Below are positions 35,400-47,855 of a stretch of 64,000 bases of DNA, in pieces. The stretch lies in contig CAWAQA010000001.1 of the NCBI GenBank assembly GCA_963784065.1, positions 310,001 to 374,000 of the forward strand, read 5' to 3'. Made by a program: the position numbers and the translations under genes. This stretch comes from CAWAQA01 sp963784065. Lineage in GTDB: Bacteria; Acidobacteriota; Vicinamibacteria; Vicinamibacterales; UBA2999. The number at the start of each line of letters is the position of its first letter. Positions within the stretch are counted from its first letter, which is position 1. The notes under the pieces were generated by a model. The model did not search any database. It was not told the origin of the DNA and saw only the letters and a program-made list of their open reading frames with translations.

Positions 35400-36907
35400 C
35401 TAACTCTGGTCGCTGGCGGTCGCCGGCGTTTTCGCCCGCGTCCGCTTCCGGGCGGCAGCCGGCTTCGCGGTCTTGGTCTTTGCCGTCTTCGCCGTTCGCC
35501 CCGCCGGCGCCCGGCGGCCTCGCGTGCCCTTCTTCGCCGGCGTCGCCTCGGTGACGAATTCGGCCTGCGGCGCCTCGATCGGCTGCACATCGACGATGGG
35601 CGGCTCGTCAACGGGTTCGGCAATCACGGCGTCGCTGCCAACTGGCTCCGCCACGGCCTCGATCGGCGCATCGTCCATGCCGGCATCCACGGCGGGCTCG
35701 GCGACATCGGCGACCGGCATCGTCGGCCGTCCGCCCAGGTTGACGCCCGGGAACACCCGCACCGCGCCCTGGCGGTCGCGCTCTATCCGGAGCACGCCTT
35801 CCTTGCCGGCGGCGCGCAGCAGATCGACCACTGACGCGAAGCCGTACTTGCGCTCATCGAACCCCTCGATCGAGGTGCGAAGATACTGCTTGGCCTGCCG
35901 GACGTACATCGGCCAGCGCAGCGGCGTCGCGGCCTGTCCGAACGCGTGCTGCACGGCGCGGATGCCGTCCTGCATGCTCATCGGCGACTGCGGCAGCGAC
36001 TCTTCTTCGTCGACGTCGGCGCTGCGGCGGTTCCGGTTCGCGGGTTCTCCGCGGCGGCGGCGGCGGAGGCGGCGGCGGCGCTGCCTCGACCGGTCGCTCC
36101 CCGGGTGGGGCGTGGACGACACCGTCGTCCGGACCGTCGTGCAGCTCCACGAGCATGCTGCGGCCCGCCTGCTTGAGCGCCACCGCTCCGCTTTGAGCGA
36201 CCTTCTCCATGAAGTCGCGGAAGCTGCTGGCGCCGTACTCGCGCTCCGAGAACGTCGAGTCGAGCTGCAGCAGCGTGCTCTTGAGCAGGCCGAGCTGCGG
36301 CGCGACCTCGCGCTCGGAGAGCACCTTCAACGCCCGCTTCACCAGCGGCAGCACCTTCGAGATGTCGCTGCCCGCTGGAGCCGACTGGCCGCCCGCCGCG
36401 CTCGGTGCCGCGGCCGCTGCGGCTGCTCCCCACGAGGTTCTCGTACGCGATGAACTCATGGCAGTTCCGCTGCATCGTCGCGCTGGTGAACTGCCGTCCG
36501 CCCACGACGATGACCTTGCGGCCGTACTGCTTGAGCTTCTCGACGAGGGAGATGAAGTCGCTGTCGCCGCCGACGATGACGAAGGCGTTGATGTGGTCGT
36601 GCGTGAAGGCCATCTCGAGCGCGTCGAGCGCCATCGTGATGTCGGCGCCGTTCTTGTCACCGCCCGGCGTGAGGTTGCGCTGCACCATGCGGATGGCATG
36701 CTGCGTGAGCAGGCGGCTGTAATCGCCGGCGCGCTTCCAGTCGCTGTAGGCGATCTTGGTGACAATCTCGCCGCGTTCCTTGATGGCCTCGAGCACGAGG
36801 CCGATGTCGAATTGCCCGCCGATGGTGCTCTTCACGCCGATCTCGACGTTGTCGAAATCGATGAAGACCGCGATGCGGGTACTACGTGTGGTTTCTGTGA
36901 CGTTCAT
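35400..36907 (-). CDS. NYN-domain nuclease with two LOTUS (OST-HTH) domains (frameshifted)
   Basis: About 500 residues. The N-terminal NYN (PIN-like, LabA/DUF88) domain has the acidic residues AVFIDFDNVEIG, NGADITMALDAL and FVIVGGDSDFISLVEKL. A first LOTUS domain follows (DISKVLPLVKRALKVLSERE ... EYGASSFRDFMEKVAQSG), then a Pro/Arg linker, a second LOTUS domain (FDERKYGFASVVDLLRAAGK) and a Lys/Ala-rich basic tail. NYN proteins are metal-dependent RNases; LOTUS domains bind RNA, notably G-rich or G-quadruplex RNA. Frames change near 36420 and 36050, both in low-complexity GC-rich linkers. ATG 36907 is preferred over 36913. Confidence 0.88.
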
Positions 36908-36913
36908 TAGCAT

Positions 36914-37350
36914 TCCGCCGCGCAGGCGCGCGGCTCAAGCTCCGGGAAGCCGGCGACCGAGACTTGGTCGAAGGGCAGGATCCCGAAAGAGAAAAGCAGG
37001 GCGGGCATCGTTCAAGGCTCAAAGCCCAAGGTCAAGACTCAAGGCGTTTCAACGACAGGTTGCGCCTTGTGCATTGAGCCTTGTGTCTTGTGTAACGCCG
37101 GCCCTCGCTCAGAACGGACCTTCAAAGATCCGCCATGTCACCGACCCGCCAAGGGTCCGGATGAAGAGGCGGGCCTTCAGGCCCGCCCAACAGTATAGCT
37201 TCACCGCGGCGATGGCGGGACGGGATGCTGGGCCACCGTTCGACTTCGGGTGTCCAGGGAGACCTCGCGGGATATCGCCAACACGGGCGCCGGCTCGGCC
37301 TTGGCGAGGAGGGCCAGGGCGGCACCCGTCAGAACGGAACGCGCGGACAT
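36914..37350. other. Gap without genes, with two hairpin elements
   Basis: 437 bases hold no convincing gene. At 37013-37096 CAAGGCTCAAAGC-type words pair with TTGAGCCTTGTGTCTTG-type words around a loop of about 40 bases. At 37168-37187 there is a REP-like hairpin (GGCGGGCC, TTCA, GGCCCGCC). The rest shows nothing I can name. Confidence 0.6.
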
Positions 37351-39794
<2,444 letters not shown>

Positions 39795-39805
39795 GAGTCG
39801 GACTG

Positions 39806-39832
39806 CTGCTTCTCTGTGTCTCGTGCCTCTGT
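39806..39832. repeat. Half CACAGAGA-type repeat at the end of the FAD oxidase gene
   Basis: One arm only (CTTCTCTGTGTCTCGTGCCT and on to CTGTGG). It is read as codons beyond the normal end of the upstream minus-strand oxidase, and no stop codon follows for a long way. Confidence 0.55.
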
Positions 39833-39850
39833 GGTCGCCCGTGACTCCAT

Positions 39851-41240
39851 CGAAACATCTTACCCGGGTTCATCCGGTTCTCCGGATCGAACAGCCGCTT
39901 GATCGACTTCATCACGTCGAGGGCGTCGCCATGCTCCGCGTGCAGGTAGTCGATCTTGCCGATGCCGACACCGTGCTCGCCGCTGCACGTCCCGCCCATG
40001 CCCAGCGCACGATGTATGAGCCGGCCGTTGACCCGCGTCACCTCGGCCATCTCCGCCGCGTCGTCGGGGTCGAGCGAGAAGATCAGGTGGAAGTTGCCGT
40101 CGCCGACGTGACCGACGAGGGCCGCGGTGAGCGACGTGCCGCTGCAGATCCTCCCTCGTCTCGAGGATGCATTCGGCGAGGCGCGAGATGGGCACGCAGA
40201 CGTCTGTCGTCCAGGCCTTGCCTCCGGGCCGGAGCGCGACGGCGGCGTAGAAGGCCGTGTGCCGGGCGTGCCACAGCTTCTCGCGTCGCTTCCGTCGTGA
40301 GCGCCCATTGAAAGCCCGCCGCGCCATTCTCGGCCGCAATCTCCTCCACCGAGCGCGCGTGCTCCTCGACGCCTTCCTTGCTGGTGCCGTGGAACTCGAA
40401 GAAGAGCGTCGGCTGCAGCGGGTAGTTCGTCCGGGAATAGCGGTTGACCGCGTCGAGCTGGACCTCGTCGAGCAGCTCGATCCGCGCGACGGGAATGCCA
40501 AGCTGGATCGTCGTGATGACCGTCTGGACCGCGCCCTCCATCGACTGGAACGGGCACACCGCCGCCGACACCGCTTCGGGGAAGCCGTGCAGGCGAACCG
40601 TCACGTCGGTGATGACGCCCAGCGTCCCTTCCGATCCGACGAACAGCCGCGTCAGGTCGTAGCCCGACGCGGACTTGCGGGCGCGCCCGCCGGTCCTGAT
40701 CACGCGCCCGTCCGCGAGCACCACCGTCAGCCCGAGCACAGCCTCGCGCATCGTCCCGTAGCGGACGGCGGTCGTGCCTGACGCGCGAGTGGCCGCCATT
40801 CCGCCGATCGTGGCGTCCGCGCCCGGATCGACCCAGAAGTGCACGCCGGCATTGACGAGGGCCTTGTTGAGCTGTCGATGCGTGACTCCCGCTTCGACGG
40901 TCGCATCGAGGTCCTCGACGCTCACGCGCAGCACGCGGTTCATGCGCGACAGATCGATCGTCACGCCGCCGCTGATGGCGTTGACGTGCCCTTCGAGGGC
41001 GGAGCCGATGCCGAACGGGACGACAGGTGATCCGTGACGCGCGGCAGCCTTCATCACGGCGCTCACCTCGTCGGTGGCGATCGGAAAGACGACCACGTCA
41101 GGGTCGCCGGCCGGATGATAGGACTCGCCGTGGCTGTGATTCAGGAGCTGCGTGGGATTGGTCGTGCAGCGATCGCCGAGGATCCCGCGCAGATCGGCCA
41201 CCAGCGCGGTCCTGGTGTCTTCCGTGAGCACCGAGGGCAT
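39851..41240 (-). CDS. FAD-linked oxidase, glycolate oxidase GlcD / D-lactate dehydrogenase type (frameshifted)
   Basis: About 460 residues from ATG 41240. The FAD_binding_4 domain has PVVPFGIGSALEGHVNAISG, TIGGMAATRASGTTAVRYG and RKSASGYDLTRLFVGSEG. The C-terminal FAD-oxidase domain has ALVGHVGDGNFHLIFSLDP and MGGTCSGEHGVGIGKIDYL. These enzymes oxidise 2-hydroxy acids such as glycolate or D-lactate. Frames change near 40290 and 40145. After the usual ending FDPENRMNPGKMFR there is no stop; the frame runs into a hairpin repeat arm, so the natural C-terminus seems to be lost or misread. Confidence 0.85.
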
Positions 41241-41264
41241 TGCGGGGGATTGTATCGTGGAGGG

Positions 41265-41967
41265 ATGACCTCGCCGTTTACCAGGAAGACGCTCGCGTTC
41301 CTGCGCGCCTTGAAACGCAACAACGACCGCGAATGGTTCCGCGCCCGCAAAGACCACTACGAGCAGCACGTCCGCGGGCCGATGATCGAGCTGCTCGGGC
41401 GCCTTGCCGGCGACCTTCCGCGGTTCGCGCCCGAGCTCGTGTCGGATCCGCGCGTCTCGCTGTATCGCATCTACCGCGACACACGCTTCAGCAACGACAA
41501 GACACCGCTCAAGACGCACGTCGCCGCCCATTTTCCGGCGCGCGGGTTCCCGCGTGGAGAAGGCGCCGGGCTCTACCTCGAAATCGCGCCGAAGTGGGTC
41601 TGGATCGGCGGCGGGCTGTACATGCCCTCGTCGTCGGACCTGCAGGCGATTCGGGCGCACATTGCCGAGACGCACCCGAAGCTGCATCGCACCGTGCGCA
41701 CGCGCGGCGTTCACCGCGGCGGCAGGGGCGCTCGGCGGCGAGCAGCTCACGCGTGTCCCGCGCGGGTATCTCAAGGATCATCCGGCGGCCGACTACCTGC
41801 GCTACCGGCAGTACCTCGCAGGCCGCGAGTTCGACGCCGAGTTCGCGACGAGCCAGCGGTTCTACCCCGAGCTGCTGAAAGTGTTCCGCGGCATCGTGCC
41901 GCTCGTGCGGTTCCTGAACACGCCGCTGCGGTCGAAGAGCCCGTGGGAGCTGCGGGATATGCGCTGA
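41265..41967 (+). CDS. DUF2461 family protein (TIGR02453) (frameshifted)
   Basis: About 234 residues. It begins TLAFLRALKRNNDREWFRAR and has the family blocks LYRIYRDTRFSNDKTPLKTH, GAGLYLEIAPKWVWIGGGLY and, after a frame change near 41705, LTRVPRGYLKDHPAADYLRY and the ending LRSKSPWELRDMR. The function of DUF2461 is unknown. ATG 41265 is preceded by GGAGGG. It is divergent from the FAD oxidase with 24 bases between starts. Confidence 0.88.
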
Positions 41968-41987
41968 TGGCGTTTCGCCTTCCCCTA

Positions 41988-42106
41988 GCCGCGGAGACGC
42001 GGAGACGCGGAGGACAGTCTCGCGAGTTGGCTCTGCGCCTCCGCGTCTCCGCGGCTCGTGGTCATTTCGTGGCGAGTCCTCGTAGAGGCCGACCTTCAGG
42101 TCGGCC
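41988..42106. repeat. Empty CGCGGAGA-type inverted repeat followed by a REP-like hairpin
   Basis: GCCGCGGAGACGCGGAG (41988-42004) pairs exactly with the end of the right arm (42039-42055). These are the same words that border the GxxExxY gene at 21.7-22.2 kb, but here nothing is in between. Thirty bases on, GGCCGACC-TTCA-GGTCGGCC (42087-42106) forms a REP-like hairpin just after the stop of the MocR gene. Confidence 0.75.
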
Positions 42107-43413
42107 TAGGCGAAGCCAGCCGCCTTTGGCCGCAGTGCCTGTTCGAGGGCTGCGGCGAACCGTTCGGCGTCGGCCGCAGTCAGCGTCGAGCACGTGACGC
42201 GGATGGCGGGTGCGGTGCGGAGACGGAAGCGCTCGCCGGCCATCACGCCCCAGCCCTCCTCCGCCAGCGCGTTCAGCACCGCGGCTTCCTCGCGCACCGG
42301 GATCCAGACATTGAACCCCGATCGGCCGTGCGCCACGATGCCGCGTCCCGCCAGCGCCGCGAGCAGGGCGGAGCGGCGCTGCGCGTAGATCTCCGCCGCG
42401 CGCGCCAGCAGCCGGCCGCTCGACGGATCGGACCACAGCCGGAGGACGAGCTGCTGAAGGATCGTGCTGACCCAGCGCGGGCCAAGCGCGTGCCGGCCTT
42501 CGACGCGAGCGATCGTCAGCGCATCGCCCGCGAGCGCGGCCACGCGGAGATCGGGGCCGAGGAACTTCGACGTCGATCGAATGACGGCCCAGTGCTTCGC
42601 GTCTCCGGCGAGCGTGATCCCCGCCGTTCCGGCAACCGGGCCGGCCGGATCGTTTTCGATCATCAGCACGTGCGCGTGCCTGCGCGACGATGCGGCGCAA
42701 TTCCGCGGCGCGGCCGGTGGTGAGCGCCGCGCCTGTCGGGTTCTGCGCGCGCGGCGTCAGGATGAGGGCGCGCACCCGCCGCATCGCCTCGTTGACGGAT
42801 GCGGGCACCGGGCCCTCGTCGTCGACGAGGAATGGCACGCGGCTGTAGCCTCCCGCCGCGAGGAGGTCGAGCACGCCGGGAAACGACGGGTCCTCGACCG
42901 CCACCGCGTCGCCCGGGCGCAGATGTTCGCGCAGCACGCGTTCGACGCCGTCGAGCGCGCCGCTGACCACCGTGACCGCGGGCGCGGCGATTCCATCGGC
43001 GGCGAACTCCCCCTGGAGGAAGCTCATGAGCGGACGCAGCTCGGCGGCCTCGCCGTACAAGCGCGGCTCGGAGGCCACCGCGCGGAGCGCCCCTTCGAGC
43101 GGCGGAAGGAGCGCGGGATCGGGGTTGCCGGTGGCGAGATCGATCAGCCCGGGCGCGGGTGGCTGCGACGCCCGCCGTGCCGACGGCGACGGCGGATTGG
43201 CGGTGACCCGGGTGCCGTTGCGGCCGGAGCCAGCCACTAAACCACGGCCGCGCAGTGCTTTGTAGGCAGCCGCGACGGTGGCCGGGCTGACCTGAGGGTC
43301 GTGGCGAGGTCCCGCACGGTCGGCAGCGCCACCCCGGGCGGCAGGCGCCCGGCGTGGACCTCCTGCTCGACCGAGATCACGATCTCGGCGGCGGATCGAC
43401 CGCGAATGCGCAT
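42106..43413 (-). CDS. MocR/PdxR-type regulator: GntR helix-turn-helix plus aminotransferase domain (frameshifted)
   Basis: About 435 residues. The winged-helix part has GRLPPGVALPTVRDLATTL and, after a frame change near 43290, PATVAAAYKALRGRGLV. The fold-type-I aminotransferase domain has LIDLATGNPDPALLPPLEGA, VVSGALDGVERVL, LTPRAQNPTGAALTTGR, and, after a second change near 42690, the PLP Lys in RSTSKFLGPDLRVA. Such regulators sense PLP or amino compounds and often control divergent genes; here that would be the MutS-like operon with kynA. Start is ATG 43413, or GTG 43425, which lies inside a palindrome. Confidence 0.88.
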
Positions 43414-43423
43414 TTGATGTGAC

Positions 43424-43439
43424 ACGTAATATATTTCGT
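43424..43439. promoter_or_regulatory. AT-rich palindrome, candidate operator of the MocR regulator
   Basis: ACGTAATATATTTCGT is a near-perfect palindrome in otherwise GC-rich DNA, in the 96-base divergent region between the regulator and the MutS-like gene. It is followed by further AT-rich sequence to 43455 that could hold promoters for both directions. Binding is inferred from position and symmetry. Confidence 0.45.
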
Positions 43440-43509
43440 ACTATAACATTCTGTTCACGAAGCGCCGCCCCGGTCGTCTGTGTGTGGGTCACAATGAACG
43501 CCGTGTCAC

Positions 43510-45334
43510 ATGCGTGAGGTCGCTCCGAGCGTTGCCGGCCCGGCGGCGGAGTATCGGGAACGGCTCCGGCAGCGCCGCGCGGCTCACGACGCGCTGTCCG
43601 CGCGCGACGCCCGCCTGAGCTATCTGCGCCTCGGCGTCTTTGGCGTGTTGCTGCTGCTCGCCTTTCTCGGCTGGCGCGGCACCCTGTCGTACTGGTGGCT
43701 GGCGGTGCCGGTCGTGGTGTTCGGCTGGCTCGTGCAGCGCCACGACACGATCATTCGCAAGCGCGATTTCGCCGCGCGCGCGATTCTCTTCTACGAGCGC
43801 GGCGTGTCCCGTCTCGAGGATCGGTGGGCGGGGACAGGCGAGGCCGGCGACCGATTCGTGGACGATCATCACCTCTACGCCAACGACCTCGACCTGTTCG
43901 GCCGCGGCTCGCTCTTCGAGCTGCTCTCGATCGCGCGAACCCGCGCCGGAGAAGAGACGCTCGCCGCATGGCTCACCCGCCCTGCCGCGCCGGCGGAGGT
44001 TCGGGCGCGACGCGAGGCGATCACCGAGCTCACGCCTGCCCTGGATCTGCGCGAGCGCCTGGCGCTGGCCGGCACGGACGTGCGGGCGGGCGTGCATAGC
44101 GAGGCGCTCACCGCCTGGGCCGATGCTCCTCCCGGACTGCGCCACGAGTGGCCGCGTTGGGTGGCAGCGGCGCTGAGCCTCAGCGCTGTCGCGACCGCCG
44201 CCTGGTGGGGATTCAGCGGCGACGGCGGCCCGTTCGTCCTCGTCGTCGCCCTCGAGATCGCGTTCTCCACGCCGTTCCGGGCGCGGGTGGACAAGGCGCT
44301 GCACGCCGCCGACGGCCCCGCCCGCGACCTCGACATCCTGGCGCACGTCCTTCTTCAGCTCGAGGCGCAGCAGTTCGACTCGGCGCGCCTCCGCGCGCTG
44401 CGCGACAGCCTCAACACGCGCGGCCTCGCGGCGTCGCGGGCGATTCACCGGTTGCATCGCCTCGTCGAGTGGCACGACTGGCAGCACAACCCGTTCTTTG
44501 CGCTTCATCGGCGCCGCTCTGCTCTGGGGCACGCAAATCGCCTTCGCGATCGAGCACTGGCGCCGCCTTCACGGCGCCCACGTCGCCATCTGGCTGCGCG
44601 CGGTCGCCGAGTTCGAGGCGCTCAGCTCGCTGTCGGCGTATCGCTACGAGCACCCCGCGGATCCGTTCCCGGAGATCGTCGAGACCGGCCCCGCCGAGTA
44701 CGACGGCAGCGATCTCGGGCATCCGCTCATCCCGGCCGCGCGAATGGTGCGCAACGACGTGCGACTGACCCCGCCGACCCGCCTGTTCGTCGTCAGCGGC
44801 TCGAACATGTCGGGGAAGAGCACGCTGCTGCGGACCGTCGGCATCAACGCGGTGCTCGCGTTTGCCGGCGCCCCGGTTCGCGGACGCGCGCTGCGGCTCA
44901 CGCCGCTCGTCCTCGGCGCCACGCTGCGCATCCAGGACTCGCTGCAGGAAGGACGCTCGCGTTTCTACGCGGAGATCACGCGGATTCGCCAGATCGCCGA
45001 CGCCGCAGCGGGACCGACGCCGGTCCTCTTCCTCCTCGACGAGATCTTTCACGGCACCAACTCGCACGACCGGCTGGTCGGGGCATCCGGCGTCCTGCGC
45101 AGCCTCCTCGATCGCGGCGCGCTCGGCCTCATCACGACACACGACCTCGCGCTGACGGCGGTGTCCGCCGAGCTCGCGCCGCGCGCGCAGAACGTGCACT
45201 TCGAGGATCATTTCGAGGGCGCGGAGATCCACTTCGACTACCGCATGAAGCCCGGGCCCGTGACGCGCAGCAACGCCATCGCCCTGATGCGCGCCGTCGG
45301 CCTCGATGTCGACCAGGGCGTGAGCCATGAGTGA
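43510..45334 (+). CDS. MutS-family ATPase with N-terminal membrane helices (frameshifted)
   Basis: About 607 residues. Two adjacent hydrophobic helices near residues 38-80 (LGVFGVLLLLAFLGW, WWLAVPVVVFGWLV) precede a MutS core-like helical region (GRGSLFELLSIARTRAGEE). The C-terminal ATPase has Walker A SGSNMSGKSTLLRTVGIN, Walker B LFLLDEIFHGTNSHDR and LITTHDLALT. The mismatch-binding N-terminal domain of true MutS is absent, so ordinary mismatch repair is unlikely. One frame change lies near 44500. The stop overlaps the kynA start by eight bases. Confidence 0.87.
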
Positions 45335-46129
45335 TGCCACAACCGACGCTGCCGTCACCTACGGCAGCTACCTGAAGGTCGACGAGCTGCTCTCGCTCCA
45401 GCAGCCGCGATCCGCGGGCCCGAACACGACGAGATGCTCTTCATCGTCATCCACCAGGTGTACGAGCTGTGGTTCAAGGAGCTGCTGCACGAGCTCGATC
45501 GGGTCTCGCTGCTGCTCAAGGGCGACGAGCCGCACAAGGCCCAGCACACCCTGAAGCGCGTCCTCACGATCCTGAAGGTGCTGGTCGCGCAGCTCGACAT
45601 CCTGGAAACGATGACGCCGCTCGAGTTCCTCAGCTTTCGCGAGCGGCTCGCCGCCGCCAGCGGCTTCCAGTCGGACCAGTTCCGCCAGATCGAGTTCCTG
45701 CTCGGCGCCAAGAGCGACAAGGCCATCGCCAGGTTCCCCGAAGGCAGCCGCGCGCGCGCCGCGCTGCACCGGCGCTATGGCGAGCCGACGCTCTGGGATG
45801 CCTTCCTGCAATACCTCGCGCGGGAAGGCTACAAGGTGCCTGCCGCGCACCTGACGCGCGACACGTCGCAGCCCGTAGAAGCCGCGGAAGACATCCAGCA
45901 CATCCTGATCGACATCTACCGGAACGACAGCAAGAACGCCGAACTCTGCGAACGCCTCGTGGATCTCGACGAAGGCATCCAGGAGTGGCGCTATCGCCAC
46001 GTCAAGATGGTGGAACGGACGATCGGCATGAAGCCGGGGACCGGAGGATCGAGCGGCGCGGCCTATCTCATTCGCACGCTCGCGCGGCCGGTCTTTCCGG
46101 ATCTGTGGGAGATACGGGGGCGGCTGTAG
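45327..46129 (+). CDS. kynA: Tryptophan 2,3-dioxygenase (frameshifted)
   Basis: About 267 residues. Haem enzyme that opens tryptophan to N-formylkynurenine, the first step of the kynurenine route. After VTYGSYLKVDELLSLQQPRS and a frame change near 45425 (one missing G), the core reads MLFIVIHQVYELWFKELLHE, LETMTPLEFLSFRERL and ASGFQSDQFRQIEFLLG. The haem-proximal and substrate region includes WRYRHVKMVERTIGMKPGTG and GSSGAAYLIRTL. The next pathway gene, kynU, follows after an inserted four-helix-bundle element. No formamidase gene is seen. Confidence 0.93.
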
Positions 46130-46143
46130 GACTGCGGGCTGCG

Positions 46144-46161
46144 GGCTACGGGCTCCGGGCT
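46144..46161. repeat. Left arm of the inverted repeat around the four-helix-bundle gene
   Basis: GGCTACGGGCTCCGGGCT is the exact reverse complement of 46679-46696. It is part of a longer array of GGGCT and GGGCTTCG words from about 46130 to 46180. Confidence 0.8.
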
Positions 46162-46233
46162 TCGTCTCGGCTTCGGGCCCTCCGACGCTCGCTGCCGGCG
46201 CGCTCCTTGCCAGTGCTACGGGCGAGGTCGCCT

Positions 46234-46797
46234 ATGAGCAGAGATCACAACAAGCTCCGCGTGTTCGGAGACGCTCACCAGCTGACGATCGCCGTTTACC
46301 GGGAGACGAGCGCCTTTCCGAAAGATGAACAGTTTGGAATGCGGCTCCAGATTCGCCGCGCCGCCGTATCCGTTCCGAGCAACATCGTTGAAGGGATGCG
46401 CGCGAAGGACGACAAAGGAGTACTGCGAATTTCGTCAACATCGGCGCTCGGATCGGCCTGTGAACTCGCATATCTGATTGCTCTCGGAACGGAACTGGGA
46501 TGTATCGAAGAGAGCGCGGGCCAGGCATTGGGGAGCAAGTGTGGGAGCGTAGTGAAGCAGCTGCAAAGACTGTCGGACGAAATGGAGCGGCTCATTGCGG
46601 CCGAGCGTGGAGAACTAGATTCCCGCCCGAAGCCCGAAGCCCGAAGCCCGAAGCCCGGAGCCGTAGACCGGAGCCCGGAGCCCGGAGCCCGTAGCCGCGA
46701 TCATGCCCCTCTCAGACCACTATCGCCGCTTCCGCGTCACCGATCGCATCCTCCTCACCGGCCACTCCCACCAGGCGTGGCCGGATGTGGCGTTTGA
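46234..46797 (+). CDS. Four-helix-bundle (S23 / rRNA intervening-sequence-type) protein
   Basis: The conserved part is about 125 residues from ATG 46234: VFGDAHQLTIAVYRETSAFP, FGMRLQIRRAAVSVPSNIVE and G, SACELAYLIALGTELG, and LGSKCGSVVKQLQRLSDEME. This matches the TIGR02436-type four-helix bundle encoded in 23S rRNA intervening sequences and in dispersed repeat loci; its role is unknown. The frame has no stop at its normal end. It reads through the repeat (SRPKPEARSPKPGA) and about 95 bases into kynU. The gene sits between perfect 18-base inverted repeats and splits kynA from kynU. Confidence 0.85.
   Translation: MSRDHNKLRVFGDAHQLTIAVYRETSAFPKDEQFGMRLQIRRAAVSVPSNIVEGMRAKDDKGVLRISSTSALGSACELAYLIALGTELGCIEESAGQALGSKCGSVVKQLQRLSDEMERLIAAERGELDSRPKPEARSPKPGAVDRSPEPGARSRDHAPLRPLSPLPRHRSHPPHRPLPPGVAGCGV
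46618..46696. repeat. Right repeat array of the four-helix-bundle element
   Basis: GCCCGAA is repeated about four times, then CCCGGAG-type units, ending AGCCCGGAGCCCGTAGCC (46679-46696), the complement of the left arm. It abuts the kynU start region (ATG 46703). Confidence 0.8.
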
Positions 46798-47855
46798 GGG
46801 GCAGCAGCGCGCGTGGCTCGATGCGGCGGAGTTCGTGGACGACAAGTGGGGGCCGGCTGCCGAGCAGGCCGCGCGGGTGCGGGACGGGTTCGGGCGGCTG
46901 CTCAACGACGCGCCCGCGAACATCGCGCTCGGGCAGAACACGCACGAACTGGTGACCCGGTGGCTGTCGGCGCTGCCGTGGCGCGAGCGTCGCCGCCTGA
47001 TCACGACCGACGGCGAGTTCCACACGATCCGCCGGCAGATGGATCGGCTCGACGAAGAAGGGCTCGACGTCATCAGGATTGCCGCGCGGCCTGCCGACGA
47101 TCTGGCCGACCGCCTGGCGCATGCGGTGGATGCACGCACGGCCGCGGTGCTCGTGTCGTCCGTTCTTTTTCAGACGGCCGAGATCGTGCCGGGACTGGAC
47201 CGTGTCGCCGCAGCCTGCGAACGGCACGGCGCGGCGCTCCTCGTCGATGCGTACCACCATCTCAACGTCGTGCCGTTCGATGTCGAGAAGATGGGTCTCG
47301 CCAGTGCGTTCGTCACCGGCGGGGGATACAAGTACCTGCCAGCTCGGCGAGGGCAACTGCTTTCTGCGCGTGCCGCCCGGCTGCACGATGCGGCCGGTGC
47401 TGACGGGATGGTTTGCCGAGTTCACGGCGCGTGACCAGTCCGCCCCGCGCGCCGGCGTGGCCTATGGTCCGGGCGCCGACGCCTTCGCCGGCGCCACCTA
47501 CGATCCGACGTCGCATTATCGAGCGACGGCGGTGTTCGCATTCCACGCGGCGCACGGACTGACGCCTGAACGACTGCGGTCGATCAGCCGGCACCAGGTC
47601 GGGCTTCTCGAAACCGGTTTCGCCGCCCTCGACATCGACCCGGCCCGGGCGTCGATCGAGCCGGTGCCCGAGGGGCGCCGCGCAGGCTTCCTCGCGATCC
47701 GGACACCGGACGCGGCGCAGGTCGTGCGCGCGCTCCGCGAGCGGCAGGTGTTCGTGGATGCGCGAGGCGACATCCTGCGCGCCGGCCCCGCTCCCTACCT
47801 GAGCGACGAGCAGCTGCGCGGCGCGGTCGCGGCGCTCGCTGATGTGCTGGCGTGA
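46703..47855 (+). CDS. kynU: Kynureninase-type PLP enzyme (frameshifted)
   Basis: About 384 residues of the class-V aminotransferase fold. Landmarks are LTGHSHQAWPDVAFEGQQ, ALGQNTHELVTRWLSAL, VSSVLFQTAEIVPGLDRV, the PLP Asp/His pair in ALLVDAYHHLNVVPFD and the Lys in TGGGYKYL. Removing one C near 47340 restores GYKYLQLGEGNCFLRVPPG, the kynureninase signature. Kynureninase cleaves kynurenine to anthranilate and alanine. The neighbouring tryptophan dioxygenase makes the assignment likely. The start follows the repeat by 6 bases, with no clear ribosome binding site. Confidence 0.88.

Noticed and set aside
46130..46800. Diversity-generating retroelement (four-helix-bundle Avd accessory)
   Set aside because: No reverse transcriptase and no template/variable repeat pair; the protein fits the rRNA intervening-sequence type instead.
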